This document shows, piece by piece, positions 18,069-26,628 of a stretch of 64,000 nucleotides of DNA. Position 1 is the first letter of the stretch. Each line of letters starts with the position of its first letter. Origin of the DNA: a virus. The translations under genes were made by a program, and so were the position numbers. The notes below the pieces were generated by a model, which saw only the letters and a list, made by a program, of their open reading frames with translations, ran no database searches and was not told the DNA's origin. The stretch covers positions 1 to 64,000 of IMG/VR virus record IMGVR_UViG_3300035698_003862; one strand, 5' to 3'.

Positions 18069-19002
18069 ATTTGGGCAGGTGCGACGTAGCCGAGGCAAAC
18101 ACGGCCTTGAGCTCATCGTGAACTGTCCCGTCTGCGGCAAGCGCAAGTTATCTATCAACGCCAGCACCGGCTTCTATCAGTGTTGGCGCGGATGTATGAG
18201 CGGCCACGTGCAGAAACTGCTTGGGGATGTGCGTATTGCCCAGCAGCAACAAGCGCCAAGGTCGATACCAACATTACCCACAAACGTGAACGCACCCGGT
18301 GATCTCTTGCCGATCGAAGCTCTGGACCCGGATAATCCTCTGATGCTTTATCTGGAGGATCGAGAGTTCGACGCCAAGTTGATCAGCAAACATTATGGTG
18401 TGCGTTATTGTACGACCGGTCAGACGTTCATGGGTGGTGTGTTTGACACCAGTAATACGATGATCATGCCAGTCTGGATAAACGAGAAACTCGTAGGGTG
18501 GCAGTCACGCCTGCTGTATGATCCGGACAAAGTGCCTGATGATAATTGTGAGGCGATGGGCTATATTCAAGATCCTGACGGTGATTGGATTCGGCCACCT
18601 AAGTACTTCACGTCGCCTGGCCTTGACAAGGGCCGCATTCTCTACAACTACGACTGGGCACGGCAAAGTGACGTGGTCGTGGTATGCGAGGGTGTTACGG
18701 ACGTATGGTCCGTAGGTCGCTGTGCCGTAGCTACATTTGGTAAGAACATCACAGAGTACCAGACACGCTTCTTGAAGGCGTACTGGAAGATTGTGATCTT
18801 GCTGTTTGATCCTGGTGATGCTGAGCCTGAGATGCAGGCGCTCATCAGTAACCTGGGCCGTCAAGTAGACGGGCTGGTCAAAATCTCGCTCGACGGATAC
18901 AAGGACGCCGGTGCGGCGCCCCAAAACGAAATCTGGAGGCAGATTGGCCATGCTGCACACGCGGCTGGCGTCGATCTCCTGAACTACAGGATGGTAATAT
19001 GA
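18031..19002 (+). CDS. DnaG-like primase
   Basis: 323 residues. A zinc-binding domain comes first (Cys32, Cys35, Cys51, Cys55 in CPVC...CWRGC). A Toprim catalytic core follows, with the acidic motif VVVCEGVTDVWSV near 212-224 and ILLFDPGDAEPEM near 251-263. It makes RNA primers for the polymerase. The protein is short next to bacterial DnaG and lacks an obvious helicase-binding C-terminal domain, as in many phages. The gene overlaps the DnaB-like gene by 38 bases and the methyltransferase gene by four. Confidence 0.85.
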   Translation: MHIPNLEQYLRSKFGQVRRSRGKHGLELIVNCPVCGKRKLSINASTGFYQCWRGCMSGHVQKLLGDVRIAQQQQAPRSIPTLPTNVNAPGDLLPIEALDPDNPLMLYLEDREFDAKLISKHYGVRYCTTGQTFMGGVFDTSNTMIMPVWINEKLVGWQSRLLYDPDKVPDDNCEAMGYIQDPDGDWIRPPKYFTSPGLDKGRILYNYDWARQSDVVVVCEGVTDVWSVGRCAVATFGKNITEYQTRFLKAYWKIVILLFDPGDAEPEMQALISNLGRQVDGLVKISLDGYKDAGAAPQNEIWRQIGHAAHAAGVDLLNYRMVI

Positions 19003-19544
19003 CAAGACAGCATATGCTGGATAAACACTGTGTACGATGCCCACAGAAGGACAAACCTTCACCCTACCTTAAGTCGAAGCTGCATTACGTATTCGGCCAA
19101 CAGCATTGGATAACCGCTGATTCATGGAAATCGGCAGCGATTCTGGATATCGGTTGCGGTTGTGGCCGTAATATTGACTTCCTCAAGGGTAAGGGCTGTC
19201 ACAATATCCTGGGCTTCGATATGGTCGGTGATTACGGTTGCGCTGTTGATCTGGACGAACGAGCGATGCCGTTATTCGAAAATACGGCTGATATCGTACT
19301 CGCCAATTACATATTCATGTTCCTCAAGCGTGCTACTCGTTACCGCATACTTAAAAGCATCAATCTCGCAGCGAAAGCGGAGTGTACAATGGTGGTTGAG
19401 TTGTACCCGGCACTCGACAGTCATACACCGTCGAAGGAGAGCATGCTCAAACTGCAGGCTGAACTCGAAAGCTGGTTGACCAAGCGTGGTTGGGTCTTGC
19501 TACACAAAGTACAGGCTAAGTTCATAGCTAAGAAGGTTGGATAA
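18999..19544 (+). CDS. SAM-dependent methyltransferase
   Basis: 181 residues. The SAM-binding motif I AAILDIGCGCGRNIDFL is near 46-62, followed by NILGFDMVGD as motif II and ADIVLANYIFMFL as motif IV. It is a class I Rossmann-type methyltransferase. The substrate is not visible; it lacks a typical DNA-methylase catalytic motif such as DPPY or PCQ. The short N-terminal Cys-rich segment (CVRCPQKDKP) may bind metal. It overlaps the primase gene start to stop (ATGA) and the next gene by one base. Confidence 0.75.
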   Translation: MTRQHMLDKHCVRCPQKDKPSPYLKSKLHYVFGQQHWITADSWKSAAILDIGCGCGRNIDFLKGKGCHNILGFDMVGDYGCAVDLDERAMPLFENTADIVLANYIFMFLKRATRYRILKSINLAAKAECTMVVELYPALDSHTPSKESMLKLQAELESWLTKRGWVLLHKVQAKFIAKKVG

Positions 19545-20305
19545 TGAATATCGTAACGATCTGTGATCTCGATGGCTGGATGCAAACGCATCTAGCTCGG
19601 TGGGTGTACCTGGCGAAGCAGACGATGCCAGACGCTGACTTACATCTAGTGGTTCCGGTTGATGATGGGACAGACCACGAGGTGCTGGCTGCGTTTGCCA
19701 GCCGTGCTGATAAGTACTTCGTCCAGGTCAAGTTCGTACCTAAAGTAGACATGACCGGGCGGTTGTTGTACTACGATCGTATGCGGGCTGGCTTACCCAA
19801 CCTACTGGGGTTGGATGAGATGTTGTACGCAGATCCTGACATCGACTTTAGGGCGAGCGTGGAATCCCTACAGACGTTCAAGCCAGATAAGAAACTACTA
19901 TGGGTAGCTAACCCTGTCGAGTTACGTGATATACGTCCAGGGCTTAAAGCGATTGGACGTGTTGATAACGATCCTCTAGTGGAGGAAGGGTTCTTGTACC
20001 TACGTGGCGATCTGCTGCGTGACTTCGACGAGGTGCTTACTACAAAGCCCGTCGATCGTACGTGCATAGCCCCAGGCATGATAGTCTGGACAGAGCTTTC
20101 ACGTCGCAGCTATGCTGCACGCATGCCAGATGAATATAACACCACGATGCGTGCTCATCTGTTGCGTATTTTGGATGCTCGAACCCTACACTTTACAGGG
20201 AATACAAAAAAACAAAGGCCGCATTACAGTTATGAAGGTTACGCGGAGCGCAAGTTGACATTGAACCGTAGTGCTAATTGGTATCAAGATACGGTCGTTA
20301 TGTAA
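19544..20305 (+). CDS. glycosyltransferase-like protein (GT-A type)
   Basis: 253 residues. It starts with a beta-alpha pattern (MNIVTICDLDGWMQTHLARW) and contains MLYADPDIDF near 95-104, which resembles the DxD nucleotide-sugar site of GT-A transferases. The stop of the methyltransferase gene and this start share a TAATG. A role in modifying DNA bases, virion proteins or host surface is possible. No close family is recognised, so the call rests on the DxD-like motif. Confidence 0.5.
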   Translation: MNIVTICDLDGWMQTHLARWVYLAKQTMPDADLHLVVPVDDGTDHEVLAAFASRADKYFVQVKFVPKVDMTGRLLYYDRMRAGLPNLLGLDEMLYADPDIDFRASVESLQTFKPDKKLLWVANPVELRDIRPGLKAIGRVDNDPLVEEGFLYLRGDLLRDFDEVLTTKPVDRTCIAPGMIVWTELSRRSYAARMPDEYNTTMRAHLLRILDARTLHFTGNTKKQRPHYSYEGYAERKLTLNRSANWYQDTVVM

Positions 20306-20314
20306 GGAGTAATA

Positions 20315-22482
20315 ATGGTGAAAAAGGAAAAGAAACCTGACGGTCCTACGTGGATAGAGGAGACACAGACTGTAGACAACTTGCTGTGGATCGTAGGAAC
20401 CGGGAAGCTGCCCTGTAAGACAATGTATGTCGCGGAACGTCCATGCGAGTCTGATGTGCGTAACAAGAGCGTATTCACTGGACCTGCGGGTTCGCTGTTC
20501 TTCGCTGAAGCGCGTAACGCCGGTGTTGATACCGATGATGCATGGGTCACTAATGCCATCAAGTATCCGACACCGGGGAATCGAGCCTCGAATGCTGGCG
20601 ACTTGAAGATGTGTAACCCGATGTTGATGGAAGAGATCGTTCGGGCTAAGCCAGAGATTATCGTGTGTATGGGGGCGCCAGCCGTTAAGGCTGTCATGGG
20701 CCGCACCTATAAGCTGGCGGATTATCGAGGTGAGGTAGTACCTTTCCCCGGCGATCCCAGCATCAAGGTATTTGCCATCTACAACCCGTCAATGGTGGCT
20801 CGATCACCAGACGTAAGTGATACGTTCAGGCAGGATCTACGTAAGCTAGCGGCAGTACAACAAGGTGTCGATAACGTACATGACGAGACCGAGTTCGAGG
20901 TTGTTCAGACAGCTGATCGATTGAGTGAAATCGTGGCGCAACTGTGGTCTGAGTCAGATCGCTTGTTCCTGTCAATTGATGCGGAATGGCATGCGCGTAC
21001 ATGGATGCACCCCGATAGCTACATACGACTCTTCCAGTTTTCTAACGAGGTTGGCAAGGCGGTTGTTGTAGAATTCCATGACGAGAACGGGCCTGTGATG
21101 GATAAGCCAGAGGAGGCCTGGGCGATACTCAAAACGTTGCTTGAAGATCCACGGGTGGGCCTGATGGGCCACAACGTGATCTCTGATGGCGAAATGCTAC
21201 TGGCATTGCAGCAGATCGATATCCGTGAGCGGGTAGTGTACGATCCCATGCTTGCCGAGCACGTCATCAACGAGACAGGACCGTTCAGCTTGACAGAGTG
21301 TACTGTAAAGTACACCAATATGGGACGCTACGACACCAAAGTGGTACAGTGGCGCGATACACATAAGAAAGAGACCAAGTATGGTTACGGACTAATTCCA
21401 CGTGACATATTCAACACGTATGCTGCCAAGGATGTAGACGCACCACTACGCATCATGCTTAAGCAGCTGCAACTCTTGCAGCCGTTCAAACAGCCACGCG
21501 GTGACTACCCGAGTTTGTGGGATATCACGTTAGCAACACAGAGATCGCTATACGAGATCGAACGTACGGGCTTGCGAATAGACCAAGAACGTTTAGAAGA
21601 TATGATTCAACGCTACCGGGTTAAGAAGCAAAACCTTATGACTCAGCTTAAGATCATGGCAGCCCAGCAAGGGTTACCGGACTTCAAGCACGGTTCGGTA
21701 GTACAGGTACGTACGCTGTTATTTGATAAGCTAGAGCTAACGCCTATCAAAACGACCAAGGGTAAACCCTGGGGTGAGTACATGCGTAACGCCTGTAATA
21801 ACGGCGTACAGGTCCACCAGCCATCAACGGACAAAACAACGTTGGAGATTCTGGAGGAGAAACACCCCGCGGTCAAGGTACTGGCACAGCTACGTAAGGT
21901 GGATCAGGCGTGTAAGGTCTGGCTACGCCACGCAGGTGAGGATGATGACGAGAACAGTAAGGGTGGCGGAATTCCTGCCAAGATATGGCTTGACGGCCGT
22001 ATGCACTCCCATTTCTCGCAGCTCTCAGATACCGGACGATTCCGGACAAATAAGCCTAACTGTCAGAACTGGCCTAAGCGTGCTGAGGGTTACATGGAGC
22101 AGATATTCGGGAGTAAGGAAGCGACACCCCCGTTACTCCGTACTGTAGTCGTCCCGTCTGACGGCTATTACTTCATGGAAGCTGATTACAAACAAGCTGA
22201 ACTGTTCGTGCTGGCGTCACTATCTGAGGATCCGACAATGTGGTCGGCTCTGACGACGCCGGGTAAGGATATGCATGACATGACAGCGATTACAGCGTTC
22301 GGACTTGTACTGCAGGATGAAAGCGGTAACACGGTATCGGAAAAATACTTGTTGGATCTGGCGGCTAGGGACATGGATAAGTTCAAAGCTGTACAGAAGG
22401 AACTGTTCTATTTAGACCAGAAAGGTCGACGGTTAACACGAGGAGAATTCAAAGACGGAATACGCGTGAGTGCCAAGAATCT
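20315..22482 (+). CDS. DNA polymerase family A, exon 1 (UDG-like + exonuclease + start of polymerase domain)
   Basis: First exon of a polymerase gene cut by two group I introns. Residues about 35-175 look like a uracil-DNA glycosylase domain (ERPCESDV, AIKYPTPGNR, VCMGAPAVKA), as in SPO1-type polymerases. A 3'-5' exonuclease follows with LSIDAEWH (Asp222, Glu224), GHNVISDGEM and YAAKDVDAP. Polymerase motif A FMEADYKQAEL (Asp624) is complete. The exon ends after AAGAATCT inside motif B, leaving a split Leu codon. Unspliced, the frame runs only to a stop at 22498. Joined exons 1, 2 and 3 keep frame and give 906 residues. Confidence 0.88.
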
Positions 22483-23527
22483 CGCACTTTTTACTTGATT
22501 TAGCTCAATGTCTTAGGTTAAAGTGTTTGTATGGAAGCTAAAACTATAAACTGTAAGACATGCGGGCAACCTTTCGTTGCCCGGGACCCTAGAAAAATGT
22601 ACTGCTCACCAAGGTGTAATAGCAAGTCCATCAGGTTACGGAAACGTAAACTATGGGATGCTCCACGTAAGTGTAGACAGTGCGGCAAAGAATTCAAACC
22701 GTTCACAAAGCGTAACGTCTATTGCTCTGACAAATGCAAAGTCGATTACGGCAATGCGCACAAAGCGTACGTACATACATGTGTCGGGTGCAGCACAGAG
22801 TTTACGTCCCGGAACCCCGGAACGAAATACTGCACACGAAGCTGTGCGCTGGCACATACCGTAGTTGAACGCCTGCTTACCTGTGAGGACTGTGGCGCGG
22901 AGTTTACGTTTATTGGAAGAACACGTAAACATCGCTGCCCACACTGCCACAGGCGGTACTGGAACGACTACTACGCTGATGCTATGACCGCCAGGGGCAC
23001 GACGCACTGGTCAAATAGCGGGACGTACGCTAACAATAAGGTTAAGCTGTCTGCGGAGCGCAGAGCTGGTTATCGCGCTGCGTCTTTCGCTGCGTGGGGG
23101 AGTGATTGTATCATATGTGGTAGGGATCACAGTGAAACAGGGGCGGCCGTGGATGTACATCACGTCGACGGTGACCTGTGTAATATTACGGTCACGAACA
23201 TCATACCGTTGTGTCGTAGGTGTCATGGACGCGTGCATAGCCTAGCTAGGCGCGGCACGTTCAAGACGCGGGTTACGGCATCGATGTTGCAAGCAGCTTT
23301 GTTTGAATTCTGGCCTGAGGGTCAGCAAGTAATTGGGATCTCTATGCAGCAATGCATAGATGACAACACCGCTAATTCGGGGAACGCTAAGTCATGAAAG
23401 TGATATGCCAATCCCGAGCTAGGAGCATAGCTCCGAGTGTAGAGACTTTATACGGTGCACCCCTAGCGGGTGAAGAGAAAGTCCAGACCACAAACGGGAG
23501 ACCGGCAGTGAAAACTGTAGTGGTAAG
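22483..23527 (+). mobile_element. group I intron 1 in the polymerase gene (motif B)
   Basis: The exon before it ends in T and the intron ends in G, as group I rules require. Joining at 22482/23528 restores RVSAKNLNFGIPYG, a clean motif B. Core elements are visible at the 3' end: P-like AATTCGGGGAACGC (23374-23387), Q-like AATCCCGAGC (23410-23419), a GGAGC/GCTCC hairpin (P6-like), and P7 strands GACTTT (23444-23449) and AAAGTC (23478-23483). A P8-like CACCC/GGGTG hairpin lies between the P7 strands. The HNH gene fills the 5' two thirds, and its last codons overlap the P element. Confidence 0.85.
22531..23397 (+). CDS. HNH homing endonuclease with four zinc modules (intron 1)
   Basis: 288 residues. 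Four CxxC-type zinc modules run in series (CKTCGQPF..., CRQCGKEF..., CVGCSTEF..., CEDCGAEF...), each about 25-35 residues and ending in a second Cys pair. A C-terminal HNH nuclease follows: CIICGRDHSE, then DVHHVDGD and NIIPLCRRCHGRVH. The zinc array probably reads the intron-less target around polymerase motif B. It has no strong Shine-Dalgarno site. The last residues are encoded by bases that also form the ribozyme P element. Confidence 0.85.
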   Translation: MEAKTINCKTCGQPFVARDPRKMYCSPRCNSKSIRLRKRKLWDAPRKCRQCGKEFKPFTKRNVYCSDKCKVDYGNAHKAYVHTCVGCSTEFTSRNPGTKYCTRSCALAHTVVERLLTCEDCGAEFTFIGRTRKHRCPHCHRRYWNDYYADAMTARGTTHWSNSGTYANNKVKLSAERRAGYRAASFAAWGSDCIICGRDHSETGAAVDVHHVDGDLCNITVTNIIPLCRRCHGRVHSLARRGTFKTRVTASMLQAALFEFWPEGQQVIGISMQQCIDDNTANSGNAKS

Positions 23528-23816
23528 CAACTTTGGCATTCCGTATGGAAGAGGAGCGTTAGACATAGCGCGCCAAGTTAAGGCTGAAACGGGTACACCA
23601 ACTGACTTAGCTCAGTTGGCATCCGAGATCGCTGAGATGATGGTTGCGTGGAAAACAGTAACCTATCCGGTGGCTTGGACGTTCATGGAGTCCTGTGGGG
23701 ACAGTGTAGAAGACCCACGGTTCCTGGTAAACCCATGGGGACGTATGCGTAGGTTCGCGGACACACGCGATGACAGAATTCTGTCGTCGATGAAGCGTCA
23801 GGCGCAGAACTTCCCT
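23528..23816 (+). CDS. DNA polymerase family A, exon 2 (motif B to motif C approach)
   Basis: Second exon, 289 bases. After the split Leu codon it reads NFGIPYGRGALDIARQVK, the second half of motif B (O-helix) with its conserved Tyr-Gly. It ends at KRQAQNFP just before the IQST stretch that starts exon 3. Frame is continuous with exons 1 and 3. Translation started inside it would make no useful protein, so expression depends on splicing. Confidence 0.88.
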
Positions 23817-24748
23817 GCCGTGTAGGAGGGGGAAGTAAAACAGGGTGAACTCAGGGAACCCATTTGCTTGACTACAGTAGCTTGATATAGTAATTTGTTA
23901 CTGAAGTCAGGGAATCCTGAGCCAAGGTCAGATGGGAGTCTGACAAGGTGCAGAGACCAGGTACCGAGGCTAGAACAGCCAGTAATGTACCCACGAGCGC
24001 CCTGACTCCGCAAGGAGTATGATATGGTCCGAACTACTGAGAAGCAGGAAACCCGGTTATGTAAGGATTGTGCTAAATCAGCAGCGATTGAAGGGCCGCG
24101 GTGCAAAGATTGCCACCGCGTCTGGAAACGTAATGCTGCAAGGCATAGTCGTGCTGACAGGAAGGAAGCAGAGTTACAGGAGAATGAAAAATTGCGGGTC
24201 ACTGGCTGGCAACGTTGCACTTTGTGTAAGAGGAAGCGCAGACTTAGCGAGTACCGAACGACCCAGCGTGGGCGTAAGGGTAAACTCAACAAGATTTGTG
24301 ATTCGTGCTTAACACGCGTGTATACGCAGCCTGGTAGGTTGGCGGCTGATACTGACATATCGGCACCAGCTTTTTGGCGAAGAAAGGCGTACGCCGTTAA
24401 TTCGGTCGCCACGCAGCTCCGCCGTAAGGAGTTGCTCAGGCGTATCAGCTTAGCTGAGCTACCCTGGGTGTGCAAACCTCAGGATCTAGCACGGCTATAC
24501 GAGTCACAAGATGGCTTATGCGCCTATTGTGGCTGTACGCTAACCTTTTCGAACATTAGTGTGGACCACGCGACGCCGATAACACGTCACGGAACCCACC
24601 ACGTGTCGAATTTTCATTTGACCTGCATAGATTGTAACTACCTGAAGGGCACGCGGACGGAGGCCGAATTTAAGGCCTTCATTTGCGAATACGTAGCAAG
24701 GTTTACTCAGTAGAAGCGTCGGATAAAGAGCCGGCGCATTAACACATG
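23817..24748 (+). mobile_element. group I intron 2 in the polymerase gene (before motif C)
   Basis: The exon ends in T (CTTCCCT) and the intron ends in G (ACACATG); joining restores RQAQNFPIQSTVADT. The core lies in the 5' part: P-like GAACTCAGGGAAC (23847-23859), Q AATCCTGAGCC (23913-23923), R GGTGCAGAGACC (23947-23958), S ending ATATGGTCC (to 24030). P7 strands are GACCA (23955-23959) and TGGTC (24025-24029). The HNH gene follows the core, with its ATG inside the S element. This is the reverse order to intron 1. Confidence 0.87.
24024..24713 (+). CDS. HNH homing endonuclease (intron 2)
   Basis: 229 residues. Two or three Cys-rich zinc modules (CKDCAKSAAIEGPRCKDCH; CTLCKRKRR ... CDSC) lead to an HNH domain: LCAYCGCTLTF, VDHATPITRHG, and HHVSNFHLTCIDCNYLKG. 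AAGGAG precedes ATG 24024 at good spacing. That ATG falls within the P7-forming strand of the ribozyme, so ribosomes starting here would compete with intron folding. It is not close in sequence to the intron 1 enzyme beyond the shared domain types. Confidence 0.83.
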   Translation: MVRTTEKQETRLCKDCAKSAAIEGPRCKDCHRVWKRNAARHSRADRKEAELQENEKLRVTGWQRCTLCKRKRRLSEYRTTQRGRKGKLNKICDSCLTRVYTQPGRLAADTDISAPAFWRRKAYAVNSVATQLRRKELLRRISLAELPWVCKPQDLARLYESQDGLCAYCGCTLTFSNISVDHATPITRHGTHHVSNFHLTCIDCNYLKGTRTEAEFKAFICEYVARFTQ

Positions 24749-25012
24749 ATTCAAAGCACAGTAGCAGACACATGCATGTTAGCATTGTGGTTAATGGAAC
24801 GTTATCGTAAGCAGCACGCGCTGCACTTTAAGTTGGTAAACCAGATCCATGACGCGTTTATGCTCGAAGTTCCAGAAGCCGAAATCGAAGTAACGAAGAC
24901 GATGTTTCACGCCACAATGGGTAACATCGACATCCCGGTTAGGCCATGCAGTTCGTTGCGATTAGATATCGACATCGACCTAATGACCCGGTGGGGTGAG
25001 AAAGTGAAGTAG
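24749..25012 (+). CDS. DNA polymerase family A, exon 3 (motif C)
   Basis: Third exon, 264 bases including stop. It begins IQSTVADTCMLALWLMERY, continuing the helix before motif C, and contains motif C NQIHDAFMLEVP with the catalytic His-Asp. The C-terminal tail ends LMTRWGEKVK. A local ATG at 24746 formed by intron bases could start an unspliced fragment but has no ribosome site. Confidence 0.87.
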   Translation: MQSTVADTCMLALWLMERYRKQHALHFKLVNQIHDAFMLEVPEAEIEVTKTMFHATMGNIDIPVRPCSSLRLDIDIDLMTRWGEKVK

Positions 25013-25079
25013 TGATACAGTGAAGCAGTGATACAGTGTAATAATACAGTGAAAATCCCCATAGCATAAGGAGCTAATA

Positions 25080-26555
25080 ATGGGACTTAACGACCAAGTC
25101 AAGAATGGTGGTATTGGACGAGGCACCCGGAAGTTTATCTTCAAGGACCACGTCAAATACGAACACATGACCGGGAAGGATGCCATGATATTTCGGATCC
25201 TCCCTGCGTTTGACCCCAACAACCCAGACCCGGGCACATCGTTCGTGCCATTCGCGTTGCCTGACGGTGCGCTCACGGACTGGGCTATGCTGGTACACAT
25301 CAACCGATTCGTAGGTCACGGCAAGGGCGGTTACGGAAGCCGCAAGGATCTGCTGTCACCTAAGACGTTTGCACTTACGGGAACAGACGTATTCTGTCCC
25401 CTGGATCAGTTGTTTCAGACTATCAACACTGACCCCAATACTTGGAGTTACCTGCTCGAAGATGTAGGCGAAGGTAAAGGTAAGATCCGTGCCGCGTATG
25501 GCCGGACAATCCCGCATCTTATTGCTAACACCTGGAACCTCAACCAGCCGACGCTCGGCACACAGGTTGGCGTGTTCACCAAAAGTTCCACGGACTCCTT
25601 ACTGGATCCGAAGGAAGGCCTGGTGTTCCAGCGGAACAACATCCCTGAAGAGGTGATTCAGCAGAACTACTTGCTGCAGTACGCGGTAGGTGATCTGACT
25701 GATCCCAACACAGGACCCGCACTGATGTGTCAGAAGGGTGACGCACAGGGTGAGTACTCCAAGTACCACGTTAACCTGGCCTTGGATAACACACAGCAGA
25801 TAGTGCGTCGTGCACTTGATCAGGCGGTCATGTCGCAACGACAGAACATGAGTACTCCGGCTGAGTTTATCAATATACCTACGGAAGAGGAACTCGTCGA
25901 AGAGTTGATCATCCTGCTGAACGGGCGTTCGCCTTCTGGCATCCATGAGCATTCGTTACTGAAGTTAGCGTTCCCTAACTTCCGTATCCCAGATCCCCCG
26001 GCGGCACTAGGTGGTATGTCCACAGTCCCGTCAGGATTTGGCGCATCCCCTGCAGGAGCTCCTGTAGCTGGTGCTGGTGTGCCTGTAGCTGGTGCTGGCG
26101 TGCCTGTAGGCGGCGGTGTACCTGTAGGTGGTGTACCTGGTATGCCTCCTGTGCCTCAGTCCACGGTAGCTCCGGTTCCGATTAATCCGGCACCTGCGGT
26201 CACGGTCCCGGGTGCGGTAACTGTACCTGCAGCAGCCCCGGTAGTGGGTGTGGCTCCAGTAGTGGGTGTGGCTCCAGTAGTGGGTGTGGCCCCAGTAGCG
26301 GCTCCAGCAGTGGCTCCGGTAACAGCGCCACCACTGGCAGCTCCGACAGCAGGTGTGGCTCCAGCGGCGCCTACAGCGGAAGCGACAGGCGTAGCTGCCA
26401 ACATGGCGGCAGCACCGGCAGCGGCACCGGCAGCACCGGCAGCACCAGGAGCACCTGCAGCTGGCGTGCCAGGTGAACCGGTAGGAGAAGGCTTCAACGA
26501 AGCCGACTTCATGACGAAGGTTGAAGGTCTGAAGACGCAGGCCCCACAAGCATAG
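25080..26555 (+). CDS. possible ssDNA-binding or structural protein with a low-complexity tail
   Basis: 491 residues, with AAGGAGCTAATA before the ATG. Residues 1-310 form an ordered domain rich in beta signals, with aromatic residues and DHVKYEHMTGKDAMIFRILP near the start. Residues about 320-470 are a Pro/Ala/Val/Gly tail with repeats such as VVGVAP three times, then a short acidic-amphipathic end (GEGFNEADFMTKVEGL). The position between polymerase and recombinase genes, and an ordered domain plus flexible tail with a conserved-looking tip, suggest an SSB. This is inferred, with no clear OB-fold motif. A terminator follows directly. Confidence 0.55.
   Translation: MGLNDQVKNGGIGRGTRKFIFKDHVKYEHMTGKDAMIFRILPAFDPNNPDPGTSFVPFALPDGALTDWAMLVHINRFVGHGKGGYGSRKDLLSPKTFALTGTDVFCPLDQLFQTINTDPNTWSYLLEDVGEGKGKIRAAYGRTIPHLIANTWNLNQPTLGTQVGVFTKSSTDSLLDPKEGLVFQRNNIPEEVIQQNYLLQYAVGDLTDPNTGPALMCQKGDAQGEYSKYHVNLALDNTQQIVRRALDQAVMSQRQNMSTPAEFINIPTEEELVEELIILLNGRSPSGIHEHSLLKLAFPNFRIPDPPAALGGMSTVPSGFGASPAGAPVAGAGVPVAGAGVPVGGGVPVGGVPGMPPVPQSTVAPVPINPAPAVTVPGAVTVPAAAPVVGVAPVVGVAPVVGVAPVAAPAVAPVTAPPLAAPTAGVAPAAPTAEATGVAANMAAAPAAAPAAPAAPGAPAAGVPGEPVGEGFNEADFMTKVEGLKTQAPQA
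26242..26300 (+). repeat. 18-bp tandem repeat coding VVGVAP
   Basis: The unit GTAGTGGGTGTGGCTCCA (and near variants) occurs three times in a row within the low-complexity tail of the gene at 25080. Copy number could vary by slippage without changing frame. Confidence 0.7.
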
Positions 26556-26563
26556 TTAATACT

Positions 26564-26598
26564 GAGGGGGGAGGCACAAGCGCCTCCCCCCTCTTTCT
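26564..26598 (+). terminator. rho-independent terminator
   Basis: A 12-bp stem GAGGGGGGAGGC / GCCTCCCCCCTC with a six-base loop is followed by TTTCTC. It separates the putative SSB gene from the recombinase gene. Confidence 0.78.
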
Positions 26599-26628
26599 CA
26601 CGTACAACAAGCGTATAGGAGGCCTTCA

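Noticed and set aside
22498-22530. Polymerase gene ending naturally at the stop at 22498
   Set aside because: Motif B and motif C would be missing, and they are found in frame downstream after removing two introns.
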